A stretch of DNA of 33,533 nt from Gallionella sp. GTDB lineage: Bacteria; Pseudomonadota; Gammaproteobacteria; Burkholderiales; Gallionellaceae. The translations under genes and the position numbers were made by a program. Under the pieces are notes generated by a model. It ran no database searches, was not told the DNA's origin, and worked only from the letters and a program-made list of their open reading frames with translations. Shown here piece after piece: positions 15,899-24,185 of the stretch (the stretch's first letter is position 1; every line of letters begins with the position of its first letter). The stretch covers positions 1-33,533 of the forward strand of contig JAURZN010000175.1 in NCBI GenBank assembly GCA_030653355.1, written 5' to 3'.

Positions 15899-17482
15899 TT
15901 AATGTCCCTCGTGTTGCTGCGGCGCAAGCGCTTGCAACTTGGTAATCACCCATTCATCGGGTTTTCGCTCGACGAGTTCGAAGGTGATCTTGCTACCTGG
16001 TTTGATACCGGCGGCCAATGAGGAATTAGTCAAAGCGAAGTCCATGGTCATGCCGAGCCAGCCCAGTGATTTGATCGGCTCATGGGTGATGCTCACAGAA
16101 CCATCCTCATTGATGCCGTTCAGGATGCCTGCTGCCTGATGACCTATTGTTGCAGGATTTTTCTTTGGCGCTGCAGGAGTTGCATGCGCTGAGTGATCTT
16201 CTGCGACGGGTGTAGCCCCGCCATGTGCTGCATGACCACCAAGACCACCCAACGCCGCTTTGAGGTTACTTTCCGCATCGATCAGGAACAAGGCCGAAGT
16301 AACTACCTGCTCCCCCTCTACAAGGCCATCCAGTATCTCGACATAATCGTTGCTGCGGCTACCCAATTTGACAGTGCGCGGCGCAAAGCGGCCTTGTGCT
16401 AATTGCACCAGCACCACCTGACGCATGCCACTGTCTATCACCGCCGAAGTTGGCACCGTCAGCATCCGAGTATTACTGCCTACGGGCAACGTCACGTTGG
16501 CAAACATGGATGGCTTAAGCAAACCTTGTGGATTGGCAATCTCCACGCGTACTTGCACGGTGCGCGTCGCGGAATTCAAAGTCGGATAGACGAAGGCGAC
16601 TTTTCCCTTGAACAACTTATCCGGGTATGCACCGATACTGACCTGTGCGTCACTACCTGTCTTTACCTGCCCGATATCCTGCTCGTTGATGTCTGCCAGC
16701 ACCCACACTTGAGACAAGTCGGCGATCTGATACAACGTCTCTCCCGGCATGAAGCGCATGCCCTGTACGGCCTTTTTTTCCAGTACGATGCCCGATACCG
16801 GCGCGTAATAGGTCAAGCTGCGTCTGGATTTTCCGGTGGTTAATTGCTTTATTTCTCCCGGCGTAATATCCCAGTTTTTCAGGCGTACCAGACTGGCATC
16901 AGCCAGTTGCTTCATGCCCGCTTTAGTTTCTTCATCTGCATTTTCAAGTTTTGCTTCGCCTTGTGCGGCAATCGCGTATTCGCGCTGCGCCGACACCAGT
17001 TCGGGGCTGTACACATCAAACAACGCCTGTCCACGGTTAACAGTCTCTCCGGTGCTGTTTACATAAAGGTGTTCCACCCAGCCCTCAAATTTCGGCGCGA
17101 TGGTATAGGTACGGCGTTCGTCGATTTCAACGCGTCCAGTGGCCTGTATGGTTTTGTTTAAACCGCGTAGCGTGGCTGCTTCGCTTTTTACGCCGAGTTT
17201 TTGCACTTTTTCAACACTAATATTGACACCACCCTCCTCCTGAACAGCATCACCGTCATACACCGGTACGTAATCCATCCCCATCGCATCTTTTTTGGGT
17301 ACCGGCGAGGTATCCGGCAAGCCCATCGGATTGCGGTAATAAAGAATCTTGCGTTCCACCTTTACGGCATCGGCTGTAGCCGGCGCTGTCACCCCGGAGA
17401 AGCGCTTTCCCAAGCTATAGCTGCCAGCCGAAATAATCGAAACAACGACGATAATTGACACTAATACTATGATTTTTTTCAT
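15899..17482 (-). CDS. cusB: CusB-type adaptor with heavy-metal-binding motif and fused CusF-like domain
   Basis: This 527-residue periplasmic adaptor joins CusA to CusC. It has an N-terminal membrane anchor or signal (IIVLVSIIVVVSIISAG), then a heavy-metal-binding module (YYRNPMGLPDTSPVPKKDAM), lipoyl halves and helical hairpin (APKFEGWVEHLYVNSTG; YYAPVSGIVLEKKAVQGMRF), a beta-barrel (WVLADINEQDIGQVKTG) and a membrane-proximal domain. A His-rich linker (GGHAAHGG, EDHSAHA) leads to about 80 C-terminal residues matching the copper chaperone CusF, with ITHEPIKSLGWLGMTMDF keeping His, Trp and Met-x-Met of its Cu(I) site. In E. coli CusF is a separate protein. The start overlaps the cusC stop by 4 bases. 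Confidence 0.95.
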   Translation of the reverse strand: MKKIIVLVSIIVVVSIISAGSYSLGKRFSGVTAPATADAVKVERKILYYRNPMGLPDTSPVPKKDAMGMDYVPVYDGDAVQEEGGVNISVEKVQKLGVKSEAATLRGLNKTIQATGRVEIDERRTYTIAPKFEGWVEHLYVNSTGETVNRGQALFDVYSPELVSAQREYAIAAQGEAKLENADEETKAGMKQLADASLVRLKNWDITPGEIKQLTTGKSRRSLTYYAPVSGIVLEKKAVQGMRFMPGETLYQIADLSQVWVLADINEQDIGQVKTGSDAQVSIGAYPDKLFKGKVAFVYPTLNSATRTVQVRVEIANPQGLLKPSMFANVTLPVGSNTRMLTVPTSAVIDSGMRQVVLVQLAQGRFAPRTVKLGSRSNDYVEILDGLVEGEQVVTSALFLIDAESNLKAALGGLGGHAAHGGATPVAEDHSAHATPAAPKKNPATIGHQAAGILNGINEDGSVSITHEPIKSLGWLGMTMDFALTNSSLAAGIKPGSKITFELVERKPDEWVITKLQALAPQQHEGH

Positions 17483-18732
17483 AACTCTTCTCCAATCAGG
17501 CGTTCTATTTCAGCTAGGCGCAATTGCGCGTCATACTGCGCTTTGATGCGTTGTTGGCGCGCTTTCAGTATTTGACGCTGCGCATCGAGCAGTGTGGAAA
17601 AATCAAGTTTGCCAGTCTCATACCCACTCAGCGCAGATTGAAAACTCAGCTCAGCTTGAGGTAGAAAACGCGTAGCGATGAGTGTCTCGGTACGCTGCGC
17701 GGTCTCAAGACCGGATACACTTTCCGATAATTCCGACAACACTTGATTGAGCAGAGATGCTTGACGCGCAGCGGATGCGGCCATCTTCGCTTCCGCTTCA
17801 TGCTCCTGAGAACGGCGCGATTCCTGTTGCAACGGAATATTGAATTCAACCATCAGATCCCAGCTTTTTACAGTACTGCCGCTCTGCGTCGGGGCGACAC
17901 CAAGGGTAAATCCGGGATAACGATTTTTATAGGTCAGGTCGCGGTTCTGCTGGGCTTCGTTGACGCTCGCATCAGCCACTTGCAGCTGCGGATTGTGCGC
18001 ACGCAGCCTATCTTCCAGCGACGTAAGTCGTGCTGAGGCGGGAATTGGACGCAATTGCAGCGGCTCCGCCAGATCTGCATTGGCAGGACGCGACAGTAGA
18101 TTGTTCAGGCTTGCATGCACATGATGCTGTTCATTGTCCAATTCAATCAGCATAGTTTGCAAATCAGTTTGTTCGATTTGCGCGCGTATCACTTCCTGCT
18201 GTGTACCCAGCCCGTTTGCATAGCGAGTTTGCGCGATTTTTTCCAGGCGCTTAGTTAAATCCAATGTTGCACGGGTCAGTCTGATACTGTCCGACAGGTA
18301 GTAATGCATCGCATAGGCAGTTTTTATTTTCCCACTCAAATCCACCCATGCAATGGCAGTTTGTCCGCGCGCCCCGGCAACTTGTGCTTCGGCTATTCCT
18401 CTCTGTAAATCGAGCTTGCCGAACCACGGAACGCTTTGCATCAGCAAATAACGCGTACCGCCTACCTGTGACGGCAACAAGCTCGGCGGTTTATTCGTGC
18501 CTTGATTAGTAATGTCCATCAACTCGGTACGCAGCACCGGATCAGGCAATGCACCGGCGGGTTGCACGCGCAGCGAGGCGGCCTCGGCCTCATATCGCAT
18601 CGCAGTCAGAGCCGGATTGTGTTCGCGCGCATAACTCAATAAACCATGTAAGTCTGCACCTAAAGGTGGCTCTGCAGCTATTGCCGCAAAGCTTGAGGCG
18701 CAGCCAATCAGCATTGAAATCAGATTTTTCAT
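17479..18732 (-). CDS. cusC: CusC-type outer-membrane efflux channel (TolC family)
   Basis: This 417-residue protein is the channel of the Cus system and first gene of its operon. The start is the ATG at 18732, with AGGA 7 bases upstream; the in-frame GTG at 18744 lies within that site and is unlikely. A signal peptide (MKNLISMLIGCASSFAAIAA) precedes two TolC-type repeats (LLSYAREHNPALTAMRYEAE; RLRAHNPQLQVADASVNEAQ; NRYPGFTLGVAPTQ). It overlaps cusB by 4 bases. A good promoter lies at 18822-18849. It is equivalent to, but not closely like, the czcC product at 2091-3389. Confidence 0.92.
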   Translation of the reverse strand: MKNLISMLIGCASSFAAIAAEPPLGADLHGLLSYAREHNPALTAMRYEAEAASLRVQPAGALPDPVLRTELMDITNQGTNKPPSLLPSQVGGTRYLLMQSVPWFGKLDLQRGIAEAQVAGARGQTAIAWVDLSGKIKTAYAMHYYLSDSIRLTRATLDLTKRLEKIAQTRYANGLGTQQEVIRAQIEQTDLQTMLIELDNEQHHVHASLNNLLSRPANADLAEPLQLRPIPASARLTSLEDRLRAHNPQLQVADASVNEAQQNRDLTYKNRYPGFTLGVAPTQSGSTVKSWDLMVEFNIPLQQESRRSQEHEAEAKMAASAARQASLLNQVLSELSESVSGLETAQRTETLIATRFLPQAELSFQSALSGYETGKLDFSTLLDAQRQILKARQQRIKAQYDAQLRLAEIERLIGEEL

Positions 18733-18749
18733 ATTATTCCTCACGGACT

Positions 18750-18763
18750 CGTAACGAGTTACG
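18750..18763. promoter_or_regulatory. inverted repeat in the cusC leader
   Basis: CGTAAC-GA-GTTACG is a 6-base perfect inverted repeat, with a second overlapping one (ACTCG-TAA-CGAGT). It lies 18-31 bases upstream of the cusC ATG and downstream of the predicted promoter. It may be a leader hairpin or a protein-binding site; the evidence is the symmetry alone. Confidence 0.28.
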
Positions 18764-18821
18764 CTGCAAATCCGTCTTTGTTATTGCACCAGTGAGAATG
18801 ATCAGCAAACCACGAGCATTG

Positions 18822-18849
18822 GTATTAACAAAATGTGTGCGTGCGTCAA
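18822..18849 (-). promoter_or_regulatory. sigma70-type promoter of cusCBA
   Basis: On the minus strand TTGACG (18849-18844) and TAATAC (18827-18822) are separated by 16 bases, a good match to the -35/-10 consensus. Transcription would begin near 18815, giving a leader of about 80 bases before cusC. It lies after the small upstream gene 18949-19320, so cusCBA can be expressed independently of that gene. Confidence 0.55.
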
Positions 18850-18948
18850 ACTGGTAAAACAAGGGCGAACGCAGACGCTTAAAGACTAAGGACGAGCTAG
18901 AGTCAGATCAATTTACGAAACTGGTAGACGGAGTCGTCCTGTAGATCA

Positions 18949-19320
18949 CTAAGCGAGAGGTGGAGGAACGACAGGTGTGGAGGTGATGGAATGATACGAG
19001 AATAAATAGGGCGTGACCGAAATGGCAGATTGCAGAACTTCTAGGTTCTTGATTGCCTGCACACCCAAATACCCGCTGCATGCCAGATGGCAGACAGCAC
19101 AGGCGGTGCAGGATGTTCCGTCCTGATCGTTGTTGGGTGACTGATCATGCGACATCGCGTGTTGATGTTCATCCATATCTTGCATCGTATCCATGCCAGC
19201 TTCATGGCACGAGCCATTCTGTATTTGCATCGATACGCTTGCCGCCAGCGCTCCACCGCTAAACAGTGGCAGCCAGATGGCTAAAAGCACAGCGATAAAT
19301 TTTCGTATAAAACTGGACAT
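18949..19320 (-). CDS. small secreted Cys/His protein upstream of cusCBA
   Basis: This 123-residue protein has a signal peptide (FIRKFIAVLLAIWLPLFSGG). It then has a His/Asp/Met-rich stretch (MDTMQDMDEHQHAMSHDQ) and a Cys-rich centre (CTACAVCHLACSGYLG), and ends in VVPPPLA. The layout resembles DUF2946-like or CzcI-like small periplasmic proteins that precede metal efflux operons. The czcI-like gene at 3476-3829 has the same position, signal peptide, central Cys/His group and proline-containing end. A role in metal sensing or binding is inferred. TTGACA (-35-like) lies at 19355-19350, but the -10 is poor. Confidence 0.7.
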   Translation of the reverse strand: MSSFIRKFIAVLLAIWLPLFSGGALAASVSMQIQNGSCHEAGMDTMQDMDEHQHAMSHDQSPNNDQDGTSCTACAVCHLACSGYLGVQAIKNLEVLQSAISVTPYLFSYHSITSTPVVPPPLA

Positions 19321-19426
19321 GCTCTTATTTTTTCAGAGAAGGAGCTAAATGTCAAGATATCTGCTTACGTGGCATACCAGTCATTAAAAATCCTCAGCAA
19401 TTGAGATCTGTTTTGGTTTCCTGTCC

Positions 19427-19455
19427 TTGCCTTTTTATTTACCTTACTTTATAGT
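19427..19455 (+). promoter_or_regulatory. promoter of the vapBC pair
   Basis: TTGCCT (19427-19432) and TATAGT (19450-19455) are separated by 17 bases, a good sigma70 arrangement ending 24 bases before the antitoxin ATG. The -10 lies inside the operator repeat at 19440-19474, so antitoxin binding would block RNA polymerase. Confidence 0.55.
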
Positions 19456-19474
19456 AAGGATATAAAGTAAGGTA
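19440..19474. promoter_or_regulatory. autoregulatory operator of the vapBC pair (perfect 14-base inverted repeat)
   Basis: TACCTTACTTTATA (19440-19453) and TATAAAGTAAGGTA (19461-19474) are perfect inverted copies separated by 7 bases. The spacer starts GTAAGGA and repeats part of the half-site, so a nested smaller repeat (CCTTAC...GTAAGG, 19442-19459) is also present. It covers the -10 box and the ribosome binding site, as expected for the DNA-binding antitoxin that follows. Confidence 0.6.
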
Positions 19475-19479
19475 TAGAT

Positions 19480-19722
19480 ATGTCAACTGCAACCATAACC
19501 AGTAAAGGTCAAATTACCATCCCAGCCATTGTGCGCGCTGCGCTTGGTGTAGAGGCTGGTGATCGAGTCGAGTTTGTTCAAGTTGAGCCTGGGCGATTTG
19601 AGTTATTTGCATCTACGCAGCCTGTGAGTGCCTTGAAAGGCTTGGTGAGAAAACCGACCACGCCAGTAACGGTTGAAATAATGAACGAGACAATCGCAGA
19701 GCGCGGAGCATCATCAAAATGA
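19480..19722 (+). CDS. vapB: AbrB/MazE-fold antitoxin (VapB type)
   Basis: This is an 80-residue protein whose first half is a swapped-hairpin AbrB DNA-binding domain (ATITSKGQITIPAIVRAALG, then VEAGDRVEFV). The C-terminal half (MNETIAERGASSK at the end) would bind and neutralise the PIN toxin. AAGG lies 7 bases before the ATG. Its stop overlaps the toxin start (ATGA), so translation is coupled. Autoregulation through the 19440-19474 operator is expected of the family. Confidence 0.88.
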   Translation: MSTATITSKGQITIPAIVRAALGVEAGDRVEFVQVEPGRFELFASTQPVSALKGLVRKPTTPVTVEIMNETIAERGASSK

Positions 19723-20114
19723 TCGGTTTGGATACCAATGTTCTCGTTCGCTATATTACTCAGGACGACCCGGTGCAGTCGCCCAAAGCAACGCGACTGA
19801 TTGACTCGTTATCTGCGGATGATCCGGGCTACCTTAGCCTTGTTTCGGTGGTGGAACTGGTCTGGGTGTTGATGGGATGCTACTCATCATCCAAGGCTGA
19901 GATTTGTGTTGTGCTGGAAACGTTGTTGCGCACCAAAGAAATTATCGTTGCGAATGCCGACATTGTTTGGAGAGCTTTGCGACTATTCAAGGCTAATAAC
20001 GCTGATTTTTCGGACTGCTTGATTGAGCGTTCTGCCAGCGATGCTGGATGTGGCTATACAGCGACATTTGACCAAGGTGCTGTCAAGAATTGCGGGATGA
20101 AGTTAATCGACTAA
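19719..20114 (+). CDS. vapC: PIN-domain toxin ribonuclease (VapC type)
   Basis: This 131-residue PIN-domain protein is predicted to cut RNA and stop growth when free of its antitoxin. The acidic catalytic residues are visible: Asp5 (IGLDTNVLVRY), Glu46 (VVELVW), Asp99 (ADFSDCLIE) and Asp118 (TATFDQGA). The start is the ATG overlapping the antitoxin stop. The pair lies between the metal block and the conjugation genes, and would stabilise the mobile element carrying them. Confidence 0.9.
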   Translation: MIGLDTNVLVRYITQDDPVQSPKATRLIDSLSADDPGYLSLVSVVELVWVLMGCYSSSKAEICVVLETLLRTKEIIVANADIVWRALRLFKANNADFSDCLIERSASDAGCGYTATFDQGAVKNCGMKLID

Positions 20115-20142
20115 ATTGCTATTGGCACAAAGGAGATAAAAA

Positions 20143-20733
20143 ATGGAAATCTTGATTTTATTGGTGTTCGCTATTGGTGCTGGCACGATTATTTACTACA
20201 TTGGCAAAGGCGCGGTTGGGTTATATCGCAAAGCTTTTGGATTGCAGAAGGGCGCTGACGCAATGCAGACTAATAGCTTTGCGGCGCAAGACGGATCTGG
20301 CGAAACAGGCTGGTTTGGCCTTCCGAAATACCGTGATGTGATCGTGCCAGACAAACATCACTACGCAACAGTTGTTTACATGGACAGCCCGGTTAAACAG
20401 TATTTCTATGACTTGATGGCTGGGTGGAAACTCGTAATCGAAGATGGCGCTATCAAGCTTGGATTGAGTTTTCTGTTCTTTTTCGCATTAGGTGCGATGG
20501 TGTCTTTTGTGTGGATGCTGATCATTGTAATTTTAACCATGTGGTTTTTGCTTTGGACATCCCCTAGCGCAATGAGGGCGACCAGAAGGTCGGCAGAAAT
20601 GTCAAAAAACCTCACCGCTGATGATTGGCGGCAAGTGTACCGTGAACTGGATGAGTCAAGAGAACGCGAAGATAAAATGACAAGAGCGTTTAGGCGAAGC
20701 GGCATCGGTCATCGCTGGCAATACCCAAGATGA
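20143..20733 (+). CDS. three-helix membrane protein converging on traG (candidate entry-exclusion protein)
   Basis: This 196-residue protein has an N-terminal helix (ILILLVFAIGAGTIIYYIG), a soluble segment (residues 25-100), two close helices (about 106-139, LGLSFLFFFALGAMVSFVWM onward) and a charged cytosolic tail. AAGGAG lies 7 bases before the ATG, 28 bases after the toxin gene. I recognise no family. In F and in SXT/R391-type elements, a small inner-membrane exclusion protein (TraS or Eex) is encoded just downstream of traG. This gene occupies the equivalent place but on the opposite strand. That role is an inference from position and topology only. Confidence 0.6.
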   Translation: MEILILLVFAIGAGTIIYYIGKGAVGLYRKAFGLQKGADAMQTNSFAAQDGSGETGWFGLPKYRDVIVPDKHHYATVVYMDSPVKQYFYDLMAGWKLVIEDGAIKLGLSFLFFFALGAMVSFVWMLIIVILTMWFLLWTSPSAMRATRRSAEMSKNLTADDWRQVYRELDESREREDKMTRAFRRSGIGHRWQYPR

Positions 20734-20741
20734 ATGGTTTG

Positions 20742-20773
20742 GGGCGGCAAATGACGCCCTACCGCCCTTTTTT
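20742..20773 (+). terminator. rho-independent terminator after the 20143-20733 gene
   Basis: GGGCGG (20742-20747) pairs with CCGCCC (20762-20767) across a 14-base loop, followed by six T residues (20768-20773). It ends the plus-strand vapBC/membrane-protein transcription, and its T-run overlaps the traG stop codon. Confidence 0.65.
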
Positions 20774-23700
20774 ATTTCTTGTTTATCGTGTCCGCAATCT
20801 TGTTGCCAAGGTTGTTAGCTTTGTTTGCCACATCAGATACAGCTTCAAGCGTAGCGTTGTTGGTATTTTCTACCGCTTGAAGCACAGGCTGAACGGCTGG
20901 GTTGTGCGCCACACCTTCTTCACCTGATAACCCTTTGGCTATTCCGCCACCGGCTATTGCGCCACTTATCATGCCAACCCCTTGTACGGTACTGGCAGTT
21001 CCAACATCGGCCTCAGCTCCTTTGCGCGCAGCGCTCCTTTCGATATTTTCTTTGGCTTTATCGGCTGCTACTTTGGATACGGCTGTTGCTTCAGGTGCTG
21101 CCGCTGTTTCGGCTTTGAGCACACCGCCTTCGGCCTTGGTTGCCTGAGATGCTACGCGCTCTTCCGTTTTGGCGGCAACTTTCAGCGCGGTTGCCTGTGC
21201 AACATCTCCTGCTTCCCTGCCTAGAATTTTTCCACCGACATTACCAAGAAGTTTGCCGCCAGCCCCACCCCCAACCGTCAACCCAACCGCAACCGCAGTT
21301 CCCACGATGTTCTCAGTGAGCGTTCCTGTATTCTGATCCGCAACTGGCTTCGCTACACCAGCGTCATCTGGAATCAGCCCTGCCCTATCCGCAAGTTTAG
21401 TTGCGTCTGACCCAAGCGCGACCGGCAATGCATTCGCGGCAGCTCGCCCAAGATTGCTTCCCTTGGTTGGGTCGGTGGAATTTTCTGCGCTGGTCTTGAT
21501 CGGCTCCCCTTCTTCCTTAACATTCCCTTTGCCGGCGCCGATTGCGGCAGTGGCTTGCCCTGTCATTGCCTGCACTTGACCTGTCACATTGTTGGCTGGC
21601 GCAGTGCCGGGGGCAACGCCAGCAGTTGCTTGCAGCCTCCCTACTTCCTTGTTATTTTTCGCATCAAAAGCTGAAACTGCTTGAGTGCCAGGCACAGTGG
21701 CTTGGTTTTGTTCGTGCTGGGCTGCTACCCCGTTGGTTGGTGCTGGCATGGTTTTTTCGATCTCTGGGACTAACTTTTCATCCGAGAATTTTTGAGCGTA
21801 CTGGCTCAAGCTTTCTGGAGCATAACGAGACATCGCTTCAACATCGTTGGCTGTGAAAGTTTTCCCGGATGTCGGATTGTTTTGTCCTCTAATCCAATCC
21901 ATGAACTCGTTCATGTGATTTGTATCGTAGCTCGCCCCCATTTCTTTGGTGCGGATCGCGGCCTCTTTGAAGGCAACTGCTTTTTCATGGCTGGCTTGGG
22001 CAGATTGCACATTCGACAAACTGTTATCAAGACTGCTTCTAACCCCTGTCGCTGCCCTCACGGTTGACTCGTCACCCTGTGTAAAACTTGAGCTATGCGC
22101 TGCGGTGTTGGTCTTGGTGACCGCCTCTTTGTAGTCCTTCTTATTTGCCAACTCGTGGGCTAATTTTTGTGTTTGTGATGTTGCCGAACTACTTGTTCCT
22201 TTGGTTTCGACACCGCCCGATACGGTTGCGCCGCCAAATGGAGTATTCAACCCACCCGATGCCTCTGCTCTGGCGAAGGCCGATACTTGTGCCATCTGCG
22301 TTTGGTTTAAGCCATGCTCCTTGGCAAACTTATCTGTCAATGCCTGTTCCTGTCCAAACGAGGTCATAAACTGCGCCGCACCTGTTAATGTGTCACCGGT
22401 TGAGGCATTGGTGCTTTTCCCGTGACCTCTTTCAAAAGAAGAAGTGGCACTACGGGCTGCGGTCATGCTGTTGGAGGCTGTTGTCGTGTCGGCAAGTGCG
22501 GCTCTTTCCGAATTTTCTGAAGCTGTTTGAAGCGAACCAGATGTTCTCCCGCTCAGACCAACCTTAGCCCCGATATTTTGAAATGCGGCGGTATTGTTAA
22601 CCAGATGGGTTGCTTTGCCATTTTCCATACCGTAGAAGTTACCTACATTGTCCGCGCCAGTAGAGCTAAATCCACCTTGACGGATCGTTGGACTTGCACT
22701 GTATTGCATCATGCTTAAATTATCGGCTGACTGATTACCCAGAGAGGCATTACCCATCTGCGTATTCCCTGCCGACATGCCAGAGGCAATTCTCTCGGCT
22801 TCACGCGCTGGCGTAGTCATCCCCGCAATTGCCTGTGCGCCTACATCCCCGCCCTTTACGATTGCTGCTGCGATGGCGGGTATCGCCGTGGCGGCGATCA
22901 TGCCGGCGATGGCCTCATCGCTAATGTAAGCGTTGTTCACCATGCTGTATTGCGACATGGACAAACCAAGCCCGCTGGTCATTGCCGCTAGGTCTTGCGC
23001 GTGCATTGTCATCACAAGGTGCATGACAGCATAAAGCGGTGGCCACAATTGCACCCACACAAGGCTCATTACATAGCCCTTCAATACCAACCCACCTTTA
23101 TGCCCCGCCAGCAATACCAGCAACATGATGATCGGAAAAACCGAATACTGCACAATCTCCACGATGTTCTTGACCTTAGGCATGGTGCTTTCCGATAGCT
23201 TGGACATCATTTTGTAACTGTCGGAGGTTGAGCGTATGGCTTGCGCCTGAGCCAGGTTTGCCGCCGCACCTGCCGCATCGCCGATCTGTGCTGGCAGCAG
23301 GTACTGGGCATCAATCATAAAATTGCTCATGGCTGTTTGTTTCACCGTATCCATTGCGGTTTTAGAGATCCCCAGCATGTAGTTGGTGCTGGTCTGAATC
23401 GCGCTTTGCACGGCAGCATTGGCGGCAGCGGTTGGTAATCCTGGATAAAGCCGATTGCCCAGCGTATTCATTTGCTGCGTATTGACCGCGAGGATTTGCG
23501 TGGTCAAAAATCCGTATGCGCCATCGCAGCCATACGTTCCTGCAACCGTTGTTGAACCTGGAACAGCGCGAATTGTGACGAGCCTACCCGGATTGGTTCT
23601 GCCGTTGAGATAAGTCCAGATGTCGTTCGTTTTTGCCATGTCTGAGGCGACGATGTAGCCTGTAGCATATTCTGGCACCACGCATTCCCGATAAAACTCC

Positions 23701-24185
23701 ATGAGGTTGCTGGTCAAAATCGAATTATCGAACTTGGTGTGCAGTATTTCTTGCTGAACGCGATGCCCCCACAGTGTGCCGTTGCTGCGGAACTGGATGT
23801 CGGCTGGTAGTGAAAAGGTTGTCTCAAACGTTCGGGTTAACCAATCCCCGACATGACTAACCGAGTGTGCAAAAGAGGCAAGGCCAATGGGCACGTTGGC
23901 CACAGTAACGGAGGGCTGGTTCCCGGTTCGGTCGGTTATCACCACGCTGACTTTAGGGACGAGCAGCATTCCATTGAATACGGCCAGCATTATGACCCAC
24001 CGCCCAAAGTCGGGTAGCTGACTGAATCCTGCAAGCACGGCCATTGCCATTGAAAGCAGCCCCACCAAAGCAATGGTGCGCATGAGGCCAAGATAATCGC
24101 TGCTACCCACAATTGCAGCCACTGCGTTGAACACCAGCTGTAGCTCCCTGACATTCCAGTAGGAAAATATCTCAAACGTAAACAT
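20772..24185 (-). CDS. traG: TraG, mating-pair stabilisation / channel assembly protein
   Basis: TraG of F-type systems is an inner-membrane protein that helps assemble the pilus and stabilises mating pairs; its C-terminal part interacts with the exclusion protein of the recipient. This 1,137-residue protein starts FEIFSYWNVRELQLVFNAVA, typical of the family. It has helices near residues 35-80, a periplasmic loop with paired Cys, more helices at about 345-400 (IVQYSVFPIIMLLVLLAGHK) and 430-445, then a very long soluble C-terminus rich in Ala, Thr, Ser and Gln. It is longer than F TraG (about 940 residues); the extra length is Ala-rich and low in complexity near the end. Its ATG overlaps the traH stop (TAATG). 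Confidence 0.9.
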   Translation of the reverse strand: MFTFEIFSYWNVRELQLVFNAVAAIVGSSDYLGLMRTIALVGLLSMAMAVLAGFSQLPDFGRWVIMLAVFNGMLLVPKVSVVITDRTGNQPSVTVANVPIGLASFAHSVSHVGDWLTRTFETTFSLPADIQFRSNGTLWGHRVQQEILHTKFDNSILTSNLMEFYRECVVPEYATGYIVASDMAKTNDIWTYLNGRTNPGRLVTIRAVPGSTTVAGTYGCDGAYGFLTTQILAVNTQQMNTLGNRLYPGLPTAAANAAVQSAIQTSTNYMLGISKTAMDTVKQTAMSNFMIDAQYLLPAQIGDAAGAAANLAQAQAIRSTSDSYKMMSKLSESTMPKVKNIVEIVQYSVFPIIMLLVLLAGHKGGLVLKGYVMSLVWVQLWPPLYAVMHLVMTMHAQDLAAMTSGLGLSMSQYSMVNNAYISDEAIAGMIAATAIPAIAAAIVKGGDVGAQAIAGMTTPAREAERIASGMSAGNTQMGNASLGNQSADNLSMMQYSASPTIRQGGFSSTGADNVGNFYGMENGKATHLVNNTAAFQNIGAKVGLSGRTSGSLQTASENSERAALADTTTASNSMTAARSATSSFERGHGKSTNASTGDTLTGAAQFMTSFGQEQALTDKFAKEHGLNQTQMAQVSAFARAEASGGLNTPFGGATVSGGVETKGTSSSATSQTQKLAHELANKKDYKEAVTKTNTAAHSSSFTQGDESTVRAATGVRSSLDNSLSNVQSAQASHEKAVAFKEAAIRTKEMGASYDTNHMNEFMDWIRGQNNPTSGKTFTANDVEAMSRYAPESLSQYAQKFSDEKLVPEIEKTMPAPTNGVAAQHEQNQATVPGTQAVSAFDAKNNKEVGRLQATAGVAPGTAPANNVTGQVQAMTGQATAAIGAGKGNVKEEGEPIKTSAENSTDPTKGSNLGRAAANALPVALGSDATKLADRAGLIPDDAGVAKPVADQNTGTLTENIVGTAVAVGLTVGGGAGGKLLGNVGGKILGREAGDVAQATALKVAAKTEERVASQATKAEGGVLKAETAAAPEATAVSKVAADKAKENIERSAARKGAEADVGTASTVQGVGMISGAIAGGGIAKGLSGEEGVAHNPAVQPVLQAVENTNNATLEAVSDVANKANNLGNKIADTINKK

